Shown: positions 44,944-58,074, counted from the stretch's first letter. The stretch: 64,000 nt of DNA from Cryptomeria japonica (GCF_030272615.1 NC_081411.1:156760971-156824970), one strand, 5' to 3'. The notes: generated by a model not told the origin, from the sequence alone. Numbers and translations are program-made.

Positions 44944-45416
44944 GTTGCATTTGCCCTCTCATTTGAAAAGTTGGAAAATAAATTGGAAAAAGTTCGATGA
45001 GTGGGAAGTTTACATGAGATCAAGCATTCAAGAGCATTCAAGCATTCTTTTCCAGCATTAAGCATTCTCAAGTCTCCCTTCAAGGCTAGGTGTTGCATTC
45101 AAGTCAAGGATTCAACCATTGAAGAGGAGATTCATTCCAACATTCAATTCCACACAAGAAAACCTACCTACATTCTATCTATAGCTTCCCTTGAGGTGAT
45201 TTACATTTCATTCTTTCATTTACATTCACTTACAAGTAATTTCATTCATCATTTGGTTAATTCCAAAATTGGGGTTTGACCTGAAGGCAAACCCTGAATC
45301 CCAACACATTTCCCTCTCTTTTATGTGTGTAGTTTGTAGGTGCGCAACTGTACTTTTGAATTTGGGCTCCATTTGCAGAGGAGAAAATTCCTTTTTCATT
45401 TTATAGATTTTTCAGA

Positions 45417-45443
45417 GGACCGTGTATATTCCCACCACGGTCC
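45417..45443 (+). repeat. Conserved LTR hairpin, D2
   Basis: GGACCGTG and CACGGTCC form an 8-bp stem around the loop TATATTCCCAC. Sister copies lie at 55,260-55,286 and 63,881-63,907. Confidence 0.65.
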
Positions 45444-45823
45444 GAGCAACTTTTCCTCAAATTAGCAGTATGGTTTCATCTCGACATATTACTGCCAGAT
45501 CCAGGTGCATGGCTTCATCCCACACTTCGATCTAAAGTTATAACCAGTTCTTTGTCACTTTTGCACTTAATTTCTATACATAATTTAATCAATTCCTTTC
45601 CATTTCAAATAGAAGAGGGGATTAACTTCTCATTCCCATTTCATTTAGAATTATATCTTCTTCTTTGTAGGTTGAATCTAGTGAATTTCTCCCCCCCTCT
45701 TCCAATGTAATGTGTGAAAAGTGTTTGAAGGGAAATGCATAGTGAAACTCTCATCTCTCCTTGCAGGGAAAGGGTATTTTTCCTCTTGATCTCTCATTCA
45801 CACATTTTTCACCTACAATTACA

Positions 45824-46157
45824 TTTTGGTGACATTACATTCTGGTGAAACCAATGTCTTGCATGCTTTCCTTTGAACAAAATTGCATATTTTTCATTTG
45901 CAAGTTTAAATTTTTTGCAAACATAGTGGTTAAATGATTAGAAACCCTAGTTTTAAAAATTAAAATTGAACTTGTGATTTATAAAAATTGCTTGTGGTTA
46001 TCTTAGATCTGAAAAAAAAATTTGTTTGTCAAATTCAATTTCCTCATTGTCTTATTCAATGTCCTATTCAAATTTACAAAATTAAGTGGTTACTTGTTAA
46101 AAGCCTAATTTTCAAAAATCATCTTGAACTTGTGCAAAAATTGGGTTTCCATTTAGT
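45824..46157 (+). other. Gypsy-D leader, first part
   Basis: AT-rich untranslated leader between the D2 LTR and the D gag. Copia B is inserted at TTAGT; the leader resumes at 54,862 with the same style of sequence (TTAAGTGGTTA-TTG, CCTAATTTTCAAA). Confidence 0.6.
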
Positions 46158-47657
46158 TGATAGTTCTAATGCTTAATGTAAGTACAGATCTAATAGCTAA
46201 TAAGATGAGAGGGGGGGTTGAATCATACAAACTTAATCTTCCATAAAAACAACAGATTCAACCTTGGTAAAATATACTTCAATAATATAACCAAAATTGC
46301 TAAACATGCAAACTCAAAAGCATATAAACATCATAACACTCATAACACCAGATTTAACATGGAAACCCAAATAGGGAAAAACCACTGTGGGATTTTGGAC
46401 CCACTAAGAAATATACTCTTCTAGAGTATGCTTGGTTAAAAGAAAATCCTGTTAAAGATTACAAACACATTGCTAGATGTGACCCAGTTAAGGGATTTCC
46501 CTCAGATCTGTTACAATCTTCACCTTGTTAGAAGTGACCTTGTTAAAGGATTCCAAACACTTAATCAGAATGTCACCTTGCTAGAGGGTTTTACAAATAA
46601 GACTGTTAAGTCCACTCGATTAAGAGATTTTCTGTCACTTTACAAAATAACAGTAATAAAAAAAATCTATCTGCAACTTCACATCTAAAATGCTAAAGCA
46701 GATTCTTATTTTCTCAATACAATAGGACTTATCTTGTCCATCTGCTGGGCTCTATACTCTGTTATTCAAATAGGTCTTCAACCTTATGTGCTTGGTAATC
46801 ACTATGTAGCATCCCTATGCATACATTGTTTATCAACAGTTCCTTATTTATAAACAATTTGCTAACCGCTTAATCTCCTTGATCACATTTCCCATGATCA
46901 ATCATAGCCATCAGATCTTCAAACTTTGACTAGGTTCAATGTATCCTTCGATCTGAAAAATGTTTTACCCCGCCTTGGAACTTGGATATATCTCTTGGAA
47001 CTTATGCTAGGGTATTGCAGCTCAATCTGAGCTATAGATCTTCTTGTTGATTTTCCTTTGCCATAGATTCATTAACAAACTTCATGCACGGCATACCAAT
47101 CATTCAATCATAGCCAGCTCATCAGCTTCCTTCATTAAATAATTCTTTTATTCATTCAATGCATTCTGTTAGGACTCGGTTGCAACTCGATAAATACTAA
47201 ACTTCACTCGGTAGACATTAGGCCTTCATTAACCAATAGCTATAACCTTAGGGTTTACCGACTAGGTTCCTTAGGGTTTATCGACTAGGTTCTTTGCTCG
47301 GTAACATGGTATAGTATTAACCTTACAATCAATAACATATGTAGGATATCAAAATAATCTAAACATCATGATCTCATCATTGTCTAACTCAGTAATAGTT
47401 GCCCATTGAATAACTTATTTCTCCCCTTATTCATCACATGCTTTCTGTGTCTTTTACCGACATCTTTATACTCATCATACTTTTTAAGATATGGCAACAT
47501 CATACTGAATTAGAAAATCAATTTCTTGACATCAATGACAAAATAATAATATTAAGACAGTAAACATCCTTAATCAGTTATATCCATAATCATCAACAAC
47601 CTTTTCAATATCCTTATTGAAATACCAACAATCTCCTTATCTGTTATAATGCCAACA
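46158..47657 (-). repeat. Copia B 3' LTR
   Basis: 1.5 kb, with the GGAAACCCAAATAGGGAAAA block at 46,360-46,379. It differs from the other LTR at roughly one base in twenty by eye, mostly transitions. Confidence 0.9.
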
Positions 47658-47671
47658 ATCTCCCCCTTTCG
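47658..47671 (-). other. Copia B polypurine tract
   Basis: Minus strand reads GAAAGGGGGAGATTG directly before the 3' LTR. Confidence 0.8.
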
Positions 47672-48021
47672 CATTGATGGCAAAACCAATTGATTTAACG
47701 TAATTTATTCAGATTGCTGTGAGATTCTAAAATGGTGAAATGCTCTCCCCCTATCATCGGTCTTCTCCCCCATACATTAGTATCCATTCCTTTTCTTCAG
47801 TCTTCTCCAGTCTTCTCTCCCTTTGACAACAATGCCAAAAAGTAAAGAACTAAAACATAATTTCTTCCTGTATGAAGTGATTTCCTACTATTATGTCAAC
47901 TTATTCTCGATCAGAGCATTTTGTCTTCAATTCCTGTTCCCTATATTGTTTCCTGCACACCTTTCGAAAACATCCTAAAGTGTGTAAATCAGCATCAACT
48001 CCTAAAATATATTTTGTAGAG

Positions 48022-51000
48022 TCATCGAATTGATGCTTTCACCGAACTCGGTAAGTGAATGAAAGATAGGGGTAGGACCCCTAACTTACTTCTAAGATAC
48101 TCAAAAGTGTCCCTTGGCAGTGGCTTGGTGAAGATATCTGCTATTTGTTCCTTTGTGCTAATATACTCCAGCACCACTTTCTTCTCTTGAGCTTCTTTTC
48201 TAAGATAATGATATTTGATAGAGATGTGCTTTGTCTTAGAGTGCATAACATGATTCTTTGAAATGTTAATGGCACTAGTATTGTCACATAATATAGCTAC
48301 TAGCTTGGTAAATTTCTCATTTATACCTTCCAATAGTTGTTTGATCCATGCTATGTTGGTACAATTCAATGCTGTAGCAATGTATTCAGCTTCTGTTGTT
48401 GACTGTGAAACACATCCTTGTTTCTTTCTAAGCCAACTCACTAGTCTTTCTCCTAAAAAGAAAGCTCCTCCACTTGTGTTTTTCCTGTCATCAATGTTGC
48501 CTGCCCAATCAGCATCAGTATAAACTTTTAAATCAAAATCATTTCCTTTCTGATATACTAAGCCATAATCCTCAGTGCCTTTCAAGTATATGAAAATTCT
48601 CTTGATTGCTGTCATGTGTGTTTCCTTAGGATCTGCAGAGAATCTTGCAACTATACCTACTGCATGTGCTATATCTGGCATGCTGTGAACAACATATTGT
48701 AGCTTTCCAATCATGGATCGGTAAAGTGTCTCATCAATAGATGCAGATTCATCATTGTTTGATAGTTTACAGTTGGTAGTCATAGGAGTACTTACTGGTT
48801 TTGAATCCTCCATTCCAAATGTCTTTAAGATTTCCTTTATGTACTTGGATTGAGTAATGAAAATCTCATTTTTCATTTGCAGTATTTGTAAACCTATAAA
48901 ATACTTTATCTCACCGATTAATGACATCTCAAATTCTTTGCTCATTTCATTTCCAAAGTTCTTGCATAAAGAGTCATTTCCACAAAATATAATATCATCA
49001 ACAAATATGGCTGAGATCAGTATTCCATTTTCATCATTCTTCATGTACATATTGTTGTTTTCACTTGTCCTTATAAAACCAATCTTAATTAAATATGAGT
49101 GCAATCTTTCATACCATGCTCTAGGTGCTTGTTTCAAACCATATAAAGCTTTGTTCAATTTACATACCTGATATTTATTATTGTCTTCAAAAAATCCTTC
49201 AGGTTGTTCAATAAAAACTTCTTCTTCTAATATACCATTCAGAAATGCAGATTTGACATCCATTTGATATACCTTGAAATTTTTGTAAGTAGCATATGCC
49301 AACAATGTTCTTACTCTTTCAATTCTTGTCACAGGTGCAAAAGTCTCACCATAATCAATTCCTTCTTCTTGGGCATAACCTTTGCAAACTAGTCTTGCTT
49401 TATTTCGAATGACCTCACCTTTTTCATTCAACTTGTTTCTGAAAATCCACTTTGTACCGATTACATTTTTGTCCTTCCGTCTTGGGACCAATGTCCATGT
49501 GTTATTCTTCTTGATTTGATCAATCTCTTATGTCATAGCATTTATCCAATCTTCATTATTAAATGCCTCTTTCACTATCCTCGGTTCAAATTCAGATATC
49601 AGACATGTGTTCTGTCTCAGTTTGTTCCTTGTCATCACTGGATCATCCTTATCTCCTATAATTTGACTTGATGCATGATGTCTTCTGACATACTTGGCTA
49701 ATACAGGCTTGGTAGGCTCTGTATGATCTTCTTCATCACTTGGTAACTATATATTCTCTTCATTTTCTTCTACAGTTTTCTCGGTAGGACTTGTCGGTTG
49801 AACATAGACAAATTCATCATAATCTTCTGGTTCTTTGGAATTTCCTTCATCATTTCTTTCTGCAAATTCATCAATTTTCACATTTGCACTTTCTACTATT
49901 TTGTTAGATGATTTGATCAGACATTTAAATGCTTTACTTCTAGAAGAATAACCAAGAAATGTTCCTTCTTCACTTTTCTAATCAAACTTGCCATTTCTAT
50001 CATCCTTGTGTACATAGCATCTACTTCCAAAGATTTTAAAATAACTTACATTAGGTTTCTTGTCATACCAAATTTCATATGGTGTCTTCAAAGTTCATTT
50101 CTTCAGTTGTACTCGGTTCAGGGTGTAAACTGTTGTGCTTATTGCTTCTCTCCAAAATGTTTGCGGCACTTTCTTTTCAATCATCAGGGTTCTGGTACAA
50201 TCCACAATAGATCTGTTTCTTCTCTTAGCTATCCCATTTTTTTGTCGAGTTCTCGGTGCAGAGACTTGTCTTTAAATACCATGATCATTGCAAAATAAGT
50301 TGAACTCATCAGATGTGAACACTCCTCCTCTATCTAATCTAAGACATTTTAGTTGTCTTCCTATTTCATTTTCAACTCTTGCCTTGTACCATTTAAACAT
50401 TTGAAAAGCTTCTGATTTTTCTTTTAAAAACATAACTAACATCATCCTTGAATAGTCATCCACAAATAATTTGAAATATTTATCACCATAATAACTTTGA
50501 ACTTTCATAGGACCACATAGATCAGTGTGAACAAGATCTAAAATTCCCTTTGAAGTGTAGGACTTACTTGTAAGGCTTGATCTTGTCATTTTACCCATCT
50601 GGAATCCTCAGCACATAGCATTCTTAGGCTTTTCCAAACTCAGTAGACCTCTTACTCGGTGCTTCTTTCTTATTTTGATCAGATTATCAAAATTTACATG
50701 ACAAAACCTTTTATGCCATAACTAGGTATCATCTATCTTTGCATACAGACACTTGTTTTGAGTTGAGTCAAGATAAAATGTATTAACTTTTGTTTGTGTC
50801 TCGGTAGTAGCTAACTTTCCATGCTTATCATGAACTTTGACAATTCCTTTCTGAAATTCTATTCGGTATCCTGTATTGTTTAGCTATGCTGCACTCAACA
50901 AATTGTATTTCAAACCTTCAACCCAAAAAACATCATTGCATCTTGCATTGTCAAGAAGTGTTATAGATCCTTTACCTTTTGCCAGACATGGTGCATCATT

Positions 51001-52224
51001 ACCAAATCTTACATAACCTCCATCATAGTCTTCTAACATAATAAACTTGTGTTTATCACCTGTCATGTGATGTGAGCATCCACTATCTATGATCCAATTA
51101 GAATCATTAGTATTTATGTGAGATATTAGGGCTTTTTCTTCATACCTTTCTTCATCTAATCCATCTTTGATGGCCACATAAACTACTTCCTTTGTATCAG
51201 TTTCATCTGATTTATCATCATTGGATTCCTCATCAGCTATTAAGCATGACTTTCTATCTCTTCTTCTGAAGTCTCGGTATCCCCTGTAATGATTATATTT
51301 TTGTTTGTCATCTCGGTAATCTCTCTTTTTAGTAGAATCTTTATCAGGACAGTTAGAAGCAATATGTTCTATCTTATCACAATAAAAATATTTCAAAGGT
51401 AGTTTTCCTTTATACTTACCTTTGCCTCTTGGTAACCTTCTGGCTAATAGTGCTTCAAACTCTTCTTGCTTTCTGATTTCTTCATACAGTTTGTGTACTT
51501 CCTCCATGTTTACGTGAAATCTTTCACTTGCTCCACTATGATCCCCTGTAGTGTACTTACTCATTCTATCATTGTAATCATCAGATTCACCAATATGAAA
51601 AGAACTAAATGCAGATTCAACTTTATTTACCGATGACCCACTAGTATCAAAGCTACTTAACTTGAATGCATGTAGCTTACCAATAGTAGCATCTAAAGAA
51701 ACTAGCATATTGGGTACAAACCTTAATTCATGATTGCAGATACTCGGATTGCATAAGCCAGTAGAAGGGTTCTTAATAACTTACTTGTTATATCCTTTTC
51801 TTCAATAGTTCCACTTGCTCCTTTGATCTGATTGACAATCTCCTTTAGTCTTGTACTGTACTGGGATATGTTCTCACCTTCATTCATCCTCATAGATTCA
51901 AGTTGTCCTCTTAGACTATCCACTTTTGCTCTTTGAACATGTTCATCTCCACCATATGTCCCACATTGCCTTTGCATCATTGCAACCTTCTAGATCATTA
52001 AAATCTGAGTCGACCAATGCAGATGTTATTTCAATCATTTCTTTAATATGTTCTTGCTTTGCCTTTATCTCTTCCATTGTCAATGGATAGGTGCTTGGTG
52101 TAATGAAATCATTCTCCAGATAATATACAACATATTCTCCAACTCCTGATAGGTGCAGCTTCATCCTTTTCTGCCATGTAGAGAAACTTGACTTTTTTAG
52201 CTTCAGTGCATCCCTCTTATACAT
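48022..52224 (-). pseudogene. Copia B gag-pol polyprotein, decayed
   Basis: In order on the minus strand: gag (from 52,224, WQKRMKLHLSG; TLLLAYAIRV); a zinc knuckle near 51,380 reading YFYCDKIEHIASNC, in which the first Cys is Tyr and the usual Gly is Glu; protease at about 51,080 (DSGCSHHM); integrase (DLVHTDLCGP, FVDDYSR, then KNGIAKRRNRS at about 50,230, where copia integrases have the catalytic Glu in the place of the Lys); RT from about 49,560 (TKWIFRN, MDVKSAFLNG, intact FVDDIIF near 49,000); RNase H (YTDADWAG, TEAEYIA, CDNTSAINIS) ending at 48,022. Breaks: a frameshift near 51,945, stops near 51,720, 50,880, 50,272 and 49,530, and others in 49,750-50,000. The long RT/RNase H frame (48,022-49,491) is uninterrupted. 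The element cannot move by itself. Confidence 0.9.
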
Positions 52225-52274
52225 CTTTGGATCTTTGCCTCAAGTACCTTTAAACTTTTTCTTCTGAAGTCCAA

Positions 52275-52289
52275 AGCTCTGATACCAAT
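52275..52289 (-). other. Copia B primer-binding site
   Basis: Minus strand reads ATTGGTATCAGAGC next to the 5' LTR, complementary to initiator tRNA-Met. Confidence 0.9.
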
Positions 52290-54861
52290 TGATAGTTTTG
52301 ATACTTAATGTAAGTACAGATCCAATAGCTAATAAGATGAGAGGGAGGGGTGAATCAAACCAACTTAATCTTCCATAAAAGCAACAGATTCAACCTCGGT
52401 AACATATACTTCAGTAATATAACCAAAACTGCTAAACATGCAAACTCAAAAGCATATAAACATCATAACACTCATAACACCAGATTTAACATGGAAACCC
52501 AAATAGGGAAAAACTACTGTGGGATTTCGGACCCACTAAGAAATATACTCTTCTAGAGTATGCTCGGTTAAAAGCAAATCCTGTTAAAGATTACAAACAC
52601 ATTGCTAGATGTGACACGGTTAAGGGAATTCCCTCAGATCTGTTAGGATCTTCACCTTGTTAGAAGTGACCTTGTTAAAGGATTTCAAACACTCAATCAG
52701 AATGTCACCTTGGTAGAGGGTTTTACAAATAAGACTGTTAAGTCCACTCGGTTAATAGATTTTCTGTCACTTTACAAAATAACAGTAATAAAAAAAATCT
52801 ATCGGCAACTTCACATCTAAAATGCTAAAGCAGATTCTTATTTTCTCAATACAATAGGACTTATCTTGTCCATCTGCTAGGCTCTATACTTTGTTATTCA
52901 AACAGGTCTTCAAGCTTCTGTGCTCGGTAATCACTATGTAGCATCCCTATGCATACATTGTTTATCAACAGTTCCTTATTTATAAACAATTTGCTAACCG
53001 CTTAATCTTCTTGATCACATTTCCCATGATCAATCATAGCCATCAGATCTTCAAACTTTGACCAGGTTCAATGTATCCTTCGATCTGAAAAATGTTTTAC
53101 CCCACCTTGGAACTTGCATATATTTCTTGGAACTTGTGCTAGGGTATTGCGGTTCAATCTGAGCTGTAGATCTTCCTGCAGATTTTCCTTTGCCATAGAT
53201 TCTTTAACAAACTTCATGCATGACATACCAATCATTCAATCATAGCTAGCTCATCAGCTTCCTTCATTAAATAATGCTTTTCTTCATTCAATGCATTCTG
53301 TTATGACTCGATTGCAACTCAGTAAATACTAAACTTCACTCAGTAGACATTCAGCCTATTGGTATTTGGGTATGGTTTTGTCATTGATGTCAACACCTAC
53401 TAAATACACCTACTTTGGAGATCCAGCAACATTCACCGGCAAACAATAAACTGTGCAACAGTTACCGGTATATGGTTAACCGGCAGGATATAATGTTCAC
53501 TAGCACCTGCAATAACATGGAAGACACTTGGTAATGTCGAAGACATCATGTGGACACTTTATTTTGAAGTAATAATCATTAGTATATTCTTATTTGCATA
53601 TTTGCTTTTACCGGCAAATAGGTCCAGGTTATCTAGGGTTACACCGGCAGGTTTATCTTTTCCATATCAGCATGGCATGCTATGGAGATGATTTATTATT
53701 GTTGTAAATGCATTAAGCCGACATGTTCAATTGGTTATTGCATTGGATATTGTATTGTTTGTAAAATGTTTTTATTTTAATATCTTGTAGAGATGACCTA
53801 CTAAAATTGGTCTTAGGGTATGGTATAAATGTAAGATCTTATTTGAAAGATCAAGTGTGGAATGAGAAAAAGATTTAAGGAAGGGTATATGCGAGATCAA
53901 GTAGGGATATACACAAAGACATCATTTGAAGGTGAAGTTAGGTTTTTGTAGAAGCATATCAACATTACACCGATACTGAATCCAGCATATGAAGATTCTA
54001 TTTTGTGCAGTACATTCTCATTGGATTTAACCATCCAACTGTAGTTAGTGTGACTCCCATTTGTGATTGAGCAGTGAGCTCTAGGCTGTTGGCCTTTCTG
54101 CATGTGCAGACCCCTCTTTGTACACTTACTGTCTGCAGTAGTATCATCTGATTGTGGGTAAGGTTTCCCACCATGGATTTTCCCCTTACAGGGTTTCCAT
54201 GTACAAATATTGGTGTCATGTGTTGTGGATGACTTTGTGTTTATGTTTCATGCATTAATTCTTACCGGTATAGCAATTTTTGGTTTATGTTTCATGCAAT
54301 TAATTCTTACCGGCATACTGATTTACTAGTATTAAGCATTAAGTTGGTTAATAAGTTTTTGGTTTGAATTTATTTGACAACTGATTCACCCCCCCCCCCT
54401 CTCAGTTGTCTCCAGGACCTACACTGCCTTCATTAACTGATGGTGATAACCTTAGGTTTTACCGACTAGGTTCCTTAGGGTTTACTGACTAGGTTATTTG
54501 CTCGGTAACATGGTATAGTATTAACCTTACAATCAATGACATATGTAGGATATCAAAACAATCTAAACATCATGATCTCATCATTGTCTAACTCGGTAAT
54601 AGTTGCCCATTGAATAACTTATTTCTCCCCTTATTCATCACATTCTTTCTATGTCTTTTACCGACATCTTTATACTCATCATACTTTTTAAGATATGGCA
54701 ACATCATACTGAATTAGAAAATTAATTTCTTGACATCAATGACAAAATAATAATATTAAGACAGTAAACATCCTTAATCAGTTATGTCCATAATCATCAA
54801 CAACCTTCTGAATATCCTTATTGAAATACCAACAATATCCTTATCTATTATAATGCCAACA
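52290..54861 (-). repeat. Copia B 5' LTR, interrupted
   Basis: The same LTR as 46,158-47,657, enlarged to 2.57 kb by the insertion at 53,357-54,423. Both sides of the insertion align with the uninterrupted LTR at about 47,230. Confidence 0.9.
53357..54423 (+). mobile_element. Solo copia-type LTR inserted in copia B's LTR
   Basis: 1,067 bases from TATTGGTATTTGGG to GGACCTACA, flanked by CAGCC and CTGCC (5 bases, one change). It contains repeated ACCGGTA/ACCGGCA phrases, a GGGTTTCCATG block near 54,190 and the CCCCCCCTCTCAGTTG stretch typical of the end of U5. The intact sister LTR of copia B lacks it. It has no internal domain. Confidence 0.8.
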
Positions 54862-55685
54862 TTAGTTTTCATATTTGTGATTGTTCTCAGACTTTCTTTC
54901 ATTCCTACAATTCAAATTTTCAATTTCCCTCCTTTTTCCCAAAATTCAAATTTTAGAATTAAGTGGTTAGGTCATAAAACCCTAATTTTCAAATTTAATT
55001 GGATTTTGTCTAAATTTCAATCAATTTCATTCAAATTCAGATCTCTAAACATTTTCCATGGTGTCCCTATTCAATACATTTGACCTTTTTCAAATTTGTA
55101 ATTCAATTCCTCTTTTTCTTCAAAACCCTTATAGGGTCCTATTTTTACATTTCAACCTTACTTTCACCCATCTAGAAATCGTAAAATTTGCCAATTTTGG
55201 GGGGTTAGCTTTGAAATCATTGTAATATTCATCCCTGAAAATTTCAAAAAAAGTTGGTCGGACCATGTGCATTCCCACCATGGTCCTCGGCTTTTTTCCT
55301 GAAATTTTGGGAGACTATTATGACTGTATTTAATAGCGTAAATCCAGAAGATTGGCTGATTTTCTCAATTTTTTATTCCTATAAAATCAAAAATACCTCC
55401 AAAATTCAACTTTTCACATTTCAAGAAGATTTTTAAAATTAAGAGGTTAACTATAGTTTGCCTTGATTTTAACAATTCTGATTTTAAAATTAAGTGGTAT
55501 TCCCTTGGCCCTAATTTTTAAATTCCAGTTTCCTTTCATTTTTGGAAATTGTGTCATCCTCTTCTTACCACAAAGTTCAAATTCTTTAATCATTATTTTC
55601 TTAAGTTTTGCATTACTCAATTTTGTAAGCTTTGTTCCTCTAATTCAAAATTTAAAATTCAAAATTCAAAATTTCCCTCTAGTGC
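54862..55685 (+). other. Gypsy-D leader, second part
   Basis: AT-rich leader continuing from 46,157. It includes a copy of the LTR hairpin (GGACCATG/CATGGTCC, 55,260-55,286) next to CGGCTTTTTTCC. Confidence 0.6.
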
Positions 55686-56713
55686 ATGAGTTTTACCAAT
55701 ATTAGTCCTACCTACACTATCCCCATTAGACAAAGCATTAGAGTTAAGGCCTCACAAGGTTTAATTACTGAGGAGATGGAGCCTAATTTAGGTGACTTCT
55801 TAAATGAGGATTGTGCTAATGTTTCCCATCCTACTCATGTCCCTATCTATCCAATTGATGAATCCCATGATGAACACGCAGAAGATTTGACTAGAGTCTC
55901 TATAGATCAACTTTACAAATTGAATAATCAATTTGATAACTTTCAACACTTGATGTCCCAAAAATACCCTAACAGTGAATGTCCTCCATTAATTGAAGGC
56001 CTTAAGCACATGATTCAAAGTGATAAGAATGGAGTTAATATATTGTGTGGCATAGCATATGTTGTTGATTCTAATTTCATGCATATCCAAAGTTGTACAG
56101 AAACCCTAGGTTATTCACAACCTTCAACTCAAGTCAATCCTTCTATTCCTTTGACTACTCTTATGACTAGTATTCCTACTTTTACCTCCAACATCATGGC
56201 TACTTCAACTCAAAATGTCATCCCTACAACAAATAGTCATAGGGGCAATCCCTCTTCTTCATTAAACCCTCCATCTTTACCTATGTCTTCAATAAGTGTT
56301 CCTATTATCCCTCAACCAATTAATGTGACATAAGGGGGTCATTCCTTCAACAACTTTGTTCCTCCTTTAAGTGTCCCTTTTCCTACCGAATCATCACCAA
56401 TTCCTACTTATCATAATATCCCACCACCTTATTCTCAATCCATACCTTCTTTCCATAACATCACACCACTTTCTCAATCAACTATGTCTCACATCAACTC
56501 TTCTACTGAAATGACAATTAATAGTCTTTCTCAAACCGTGTCTTCCTTACAATAATACATTGCTTCTATGAGTCAATCCAAGTTTTGTGTTCCCACCTTT
56601 GATGTTTTGAGCCCACTTTCTCTTGATATTGTTAAAGTTGTGCCACCTAAACATGTTAAGGTCCCTCAAATAGAACTCTATAATGTAAAAGGTGATCCTC
56701 TTATGCATGTCAA
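55686..56713 (+). pseudogene. Gypsy-D gag, N-terminal part, two stops, truncated
   Basis: Starts MSFTNISPTY and reads in one frame to about 56,713 apart from TAA at 56,331 and TAA at 56,553, each one C-to-T step from CAA. A Ser/Thr/Pro-rich central region is followed by PPKHVKVPQIELYNVKGDP, matching the start of the conserved capsid region of Ty3/gypsy gags (a P-[IL]-x-x-Y-[DN]-G-x-x-DP type motif). The frame then runs straight into copia C LTR sequence. The rest of gag and all of pol are missing. Confidence 0.7.
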
Positions 56714-58022
56714 ACCGGTAATAGATTGAATTGAATTGAGTTGGAAAGCAACTGCCAAGTGACAGTGAACCGGTAAGAAGAAATAGAGAAGGAGATGGTT
56801 GTGGTAGCTATCCTTCTTAAGTCAGGTGTTGCGGTTTGGAATGTGTGCTTATGACAACATAATGAGTCTATGACATGAACCACATCATCTTTGGAGAACC
56901 AGAAGTCATGTTTGCAATTGTCTATTGTATAATTAGCTAGGGTTTGAGAAGTAGTAACAAGATCATTGACCAGTGATGTTTTATGGTTTGGTTGTGATTC
57001 TTTTCATGTTCATAAGTTGATGATGACATGTTAGAATCCATGTGAAAAGATAAGATTTTTTTTTGGTGCGTACAAGGATCGAATTTCTTGGGAAGCAGAA
57101 AAGTACCTATCAGAATGTGTTAAGAGTTTGACAGCTTATCAGATCGATGTGCGGTGATGAGTTATGATCGTTCAATGGTTGTAATTGTCTTGTAATTTGT
57201 TGAAATAATCTATATGATGATCTGTAATGATTTGTAATGATCTGACAAGATCTATGATGTAGATTCATTGTAGGTTAGGGTTTTGTAACTAACATAATTG
57301 TAAAATGTATTTAGGTCGAGTTTGAGAAGGTTAATTGTGTGTGTGTCGAACTAGATTGAGATGTTTGCATGAGAGAAGCATATTGGAGCTAACAAGGATC
57401 TATAATAGCAAGCTATGAAGTGTTGACTCTAGATCATTTATCTGTTGTTTTGTAACAATTGTAGCAGCATTAAAATGCCTTAACCGGGTAGGTCCTAACA
57501 TGCCTAATCTTGTAAATCCATTCACTAGGTGGCTCATTAATTTGGGTTTAAATCCTCTAGTGAGGTTACTCTTAATAGGGTAAAGCTCATAACAAAGCTA
57601 AGTTGTAAAATCCCTTGATCGGGTGACTCCTAACAGGGTCTTCTCTTAATCAGGCATTGTTTTAAAGCTCCTAACCAAGCTAGGCTCCTAACAGGGCACA
57701 TTCCGAAAGAGTGCATATTTTGTGGGTACTAATTCCCACCGTGGTTTTTATCATTTGGGTTTCCATGTGAAAAATCTATGTGTTCATGTTGTGGATGGAT
57801 TATGCATTTTATGTATTTACTATATTTTCTTAATGATGAATGCTTAAATTTCTATCGATAATGCTTCATAAATCTACATTAAGTGATTGTTTGATCAGCT
57901 ATCGGTACTGGCTATGAATTGTTTTATGAAGTATTGTGCAGATTGGTGAAAAGTTTCAATTTATCTTTATTACTAATTCATCACCCCCCCTCTTAGTAAT
58001 TACCTGGATCCTCACAATAACA
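56714..58022 (+). repeat. Copia C 5' LTR, copy C2, 5'-truncated
   Basis: Matches C3 from about base 205 of the LTR onward (GTAATA-ATTGAATTGAATTG) and continues past the point where C1 and C3 stop, to CCTCACAATAACA. It is followed by ATTTGTATCAGATC, a mutated primer-binding site. Its junction with gypsy-D gag lies in the middle of the LTR, so it is a recombination breakpoint, not an insertion end. Confidence 0.8.
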
Positions 58023-58074
58023 ATTTGTATCAGATCATTAGGTCCTCTTTGTGTAGAAGCTTAACCACTTGAGA

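Larger units (their letters stand above)
44589..45823 (+). repeat. Gypsy-D LTR, copy D2
   Basis: Begins TATAGTGTAATAAAATTG (TG changed to TA) and ends near CCTACAATTACA, directly before TTTTGGTGAC, a possible primer-binding region. It contains a TATA box, CCCCTGTCCCCC runs, AAGCATTCAAG repeats and a conserved GGACCGTG/CACGGTCC hairpin. The open frame at 45,001-45,279 is also present in D3 and is LTR sequence, not a gene. Confidence 0.75.
46158..54861 (-). mobile_element. Copia element B: nearly complete Ty1/copia retrotransposon
   Basis: LTRs at 46,158-47,657 and 52,290-54,861 start TGATAG and end TGCCAACA. The element is flanked by a perfect 5-bp duplication TTAGT (46,153-46,157 and 54,862-54,866). 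The primer-binding site lies at 52,275-52,289 and the polypurine tract at 47,658-47,669. The order gag-protease-integrase-RT-RNase H on the minus strand is that of Ty1/copia. One LTR carries a 1.07-kb solo LTR. It is inserted in the leader of gypsy D. Confidence 0.92.

Noticed and set aside
45001-45279. 92-codon frame repeated almost unchanged at 63,465-63,743
   Set aside because: It lies inside the gypsy-D LTR, so it is conserved as LTR DNA; no other evidence for coding.
46218-46424. 68-codon frame repeated at 52,350-52,556
   Set aside because: Part of the two LTRs of copia B, not a duplicated gene.
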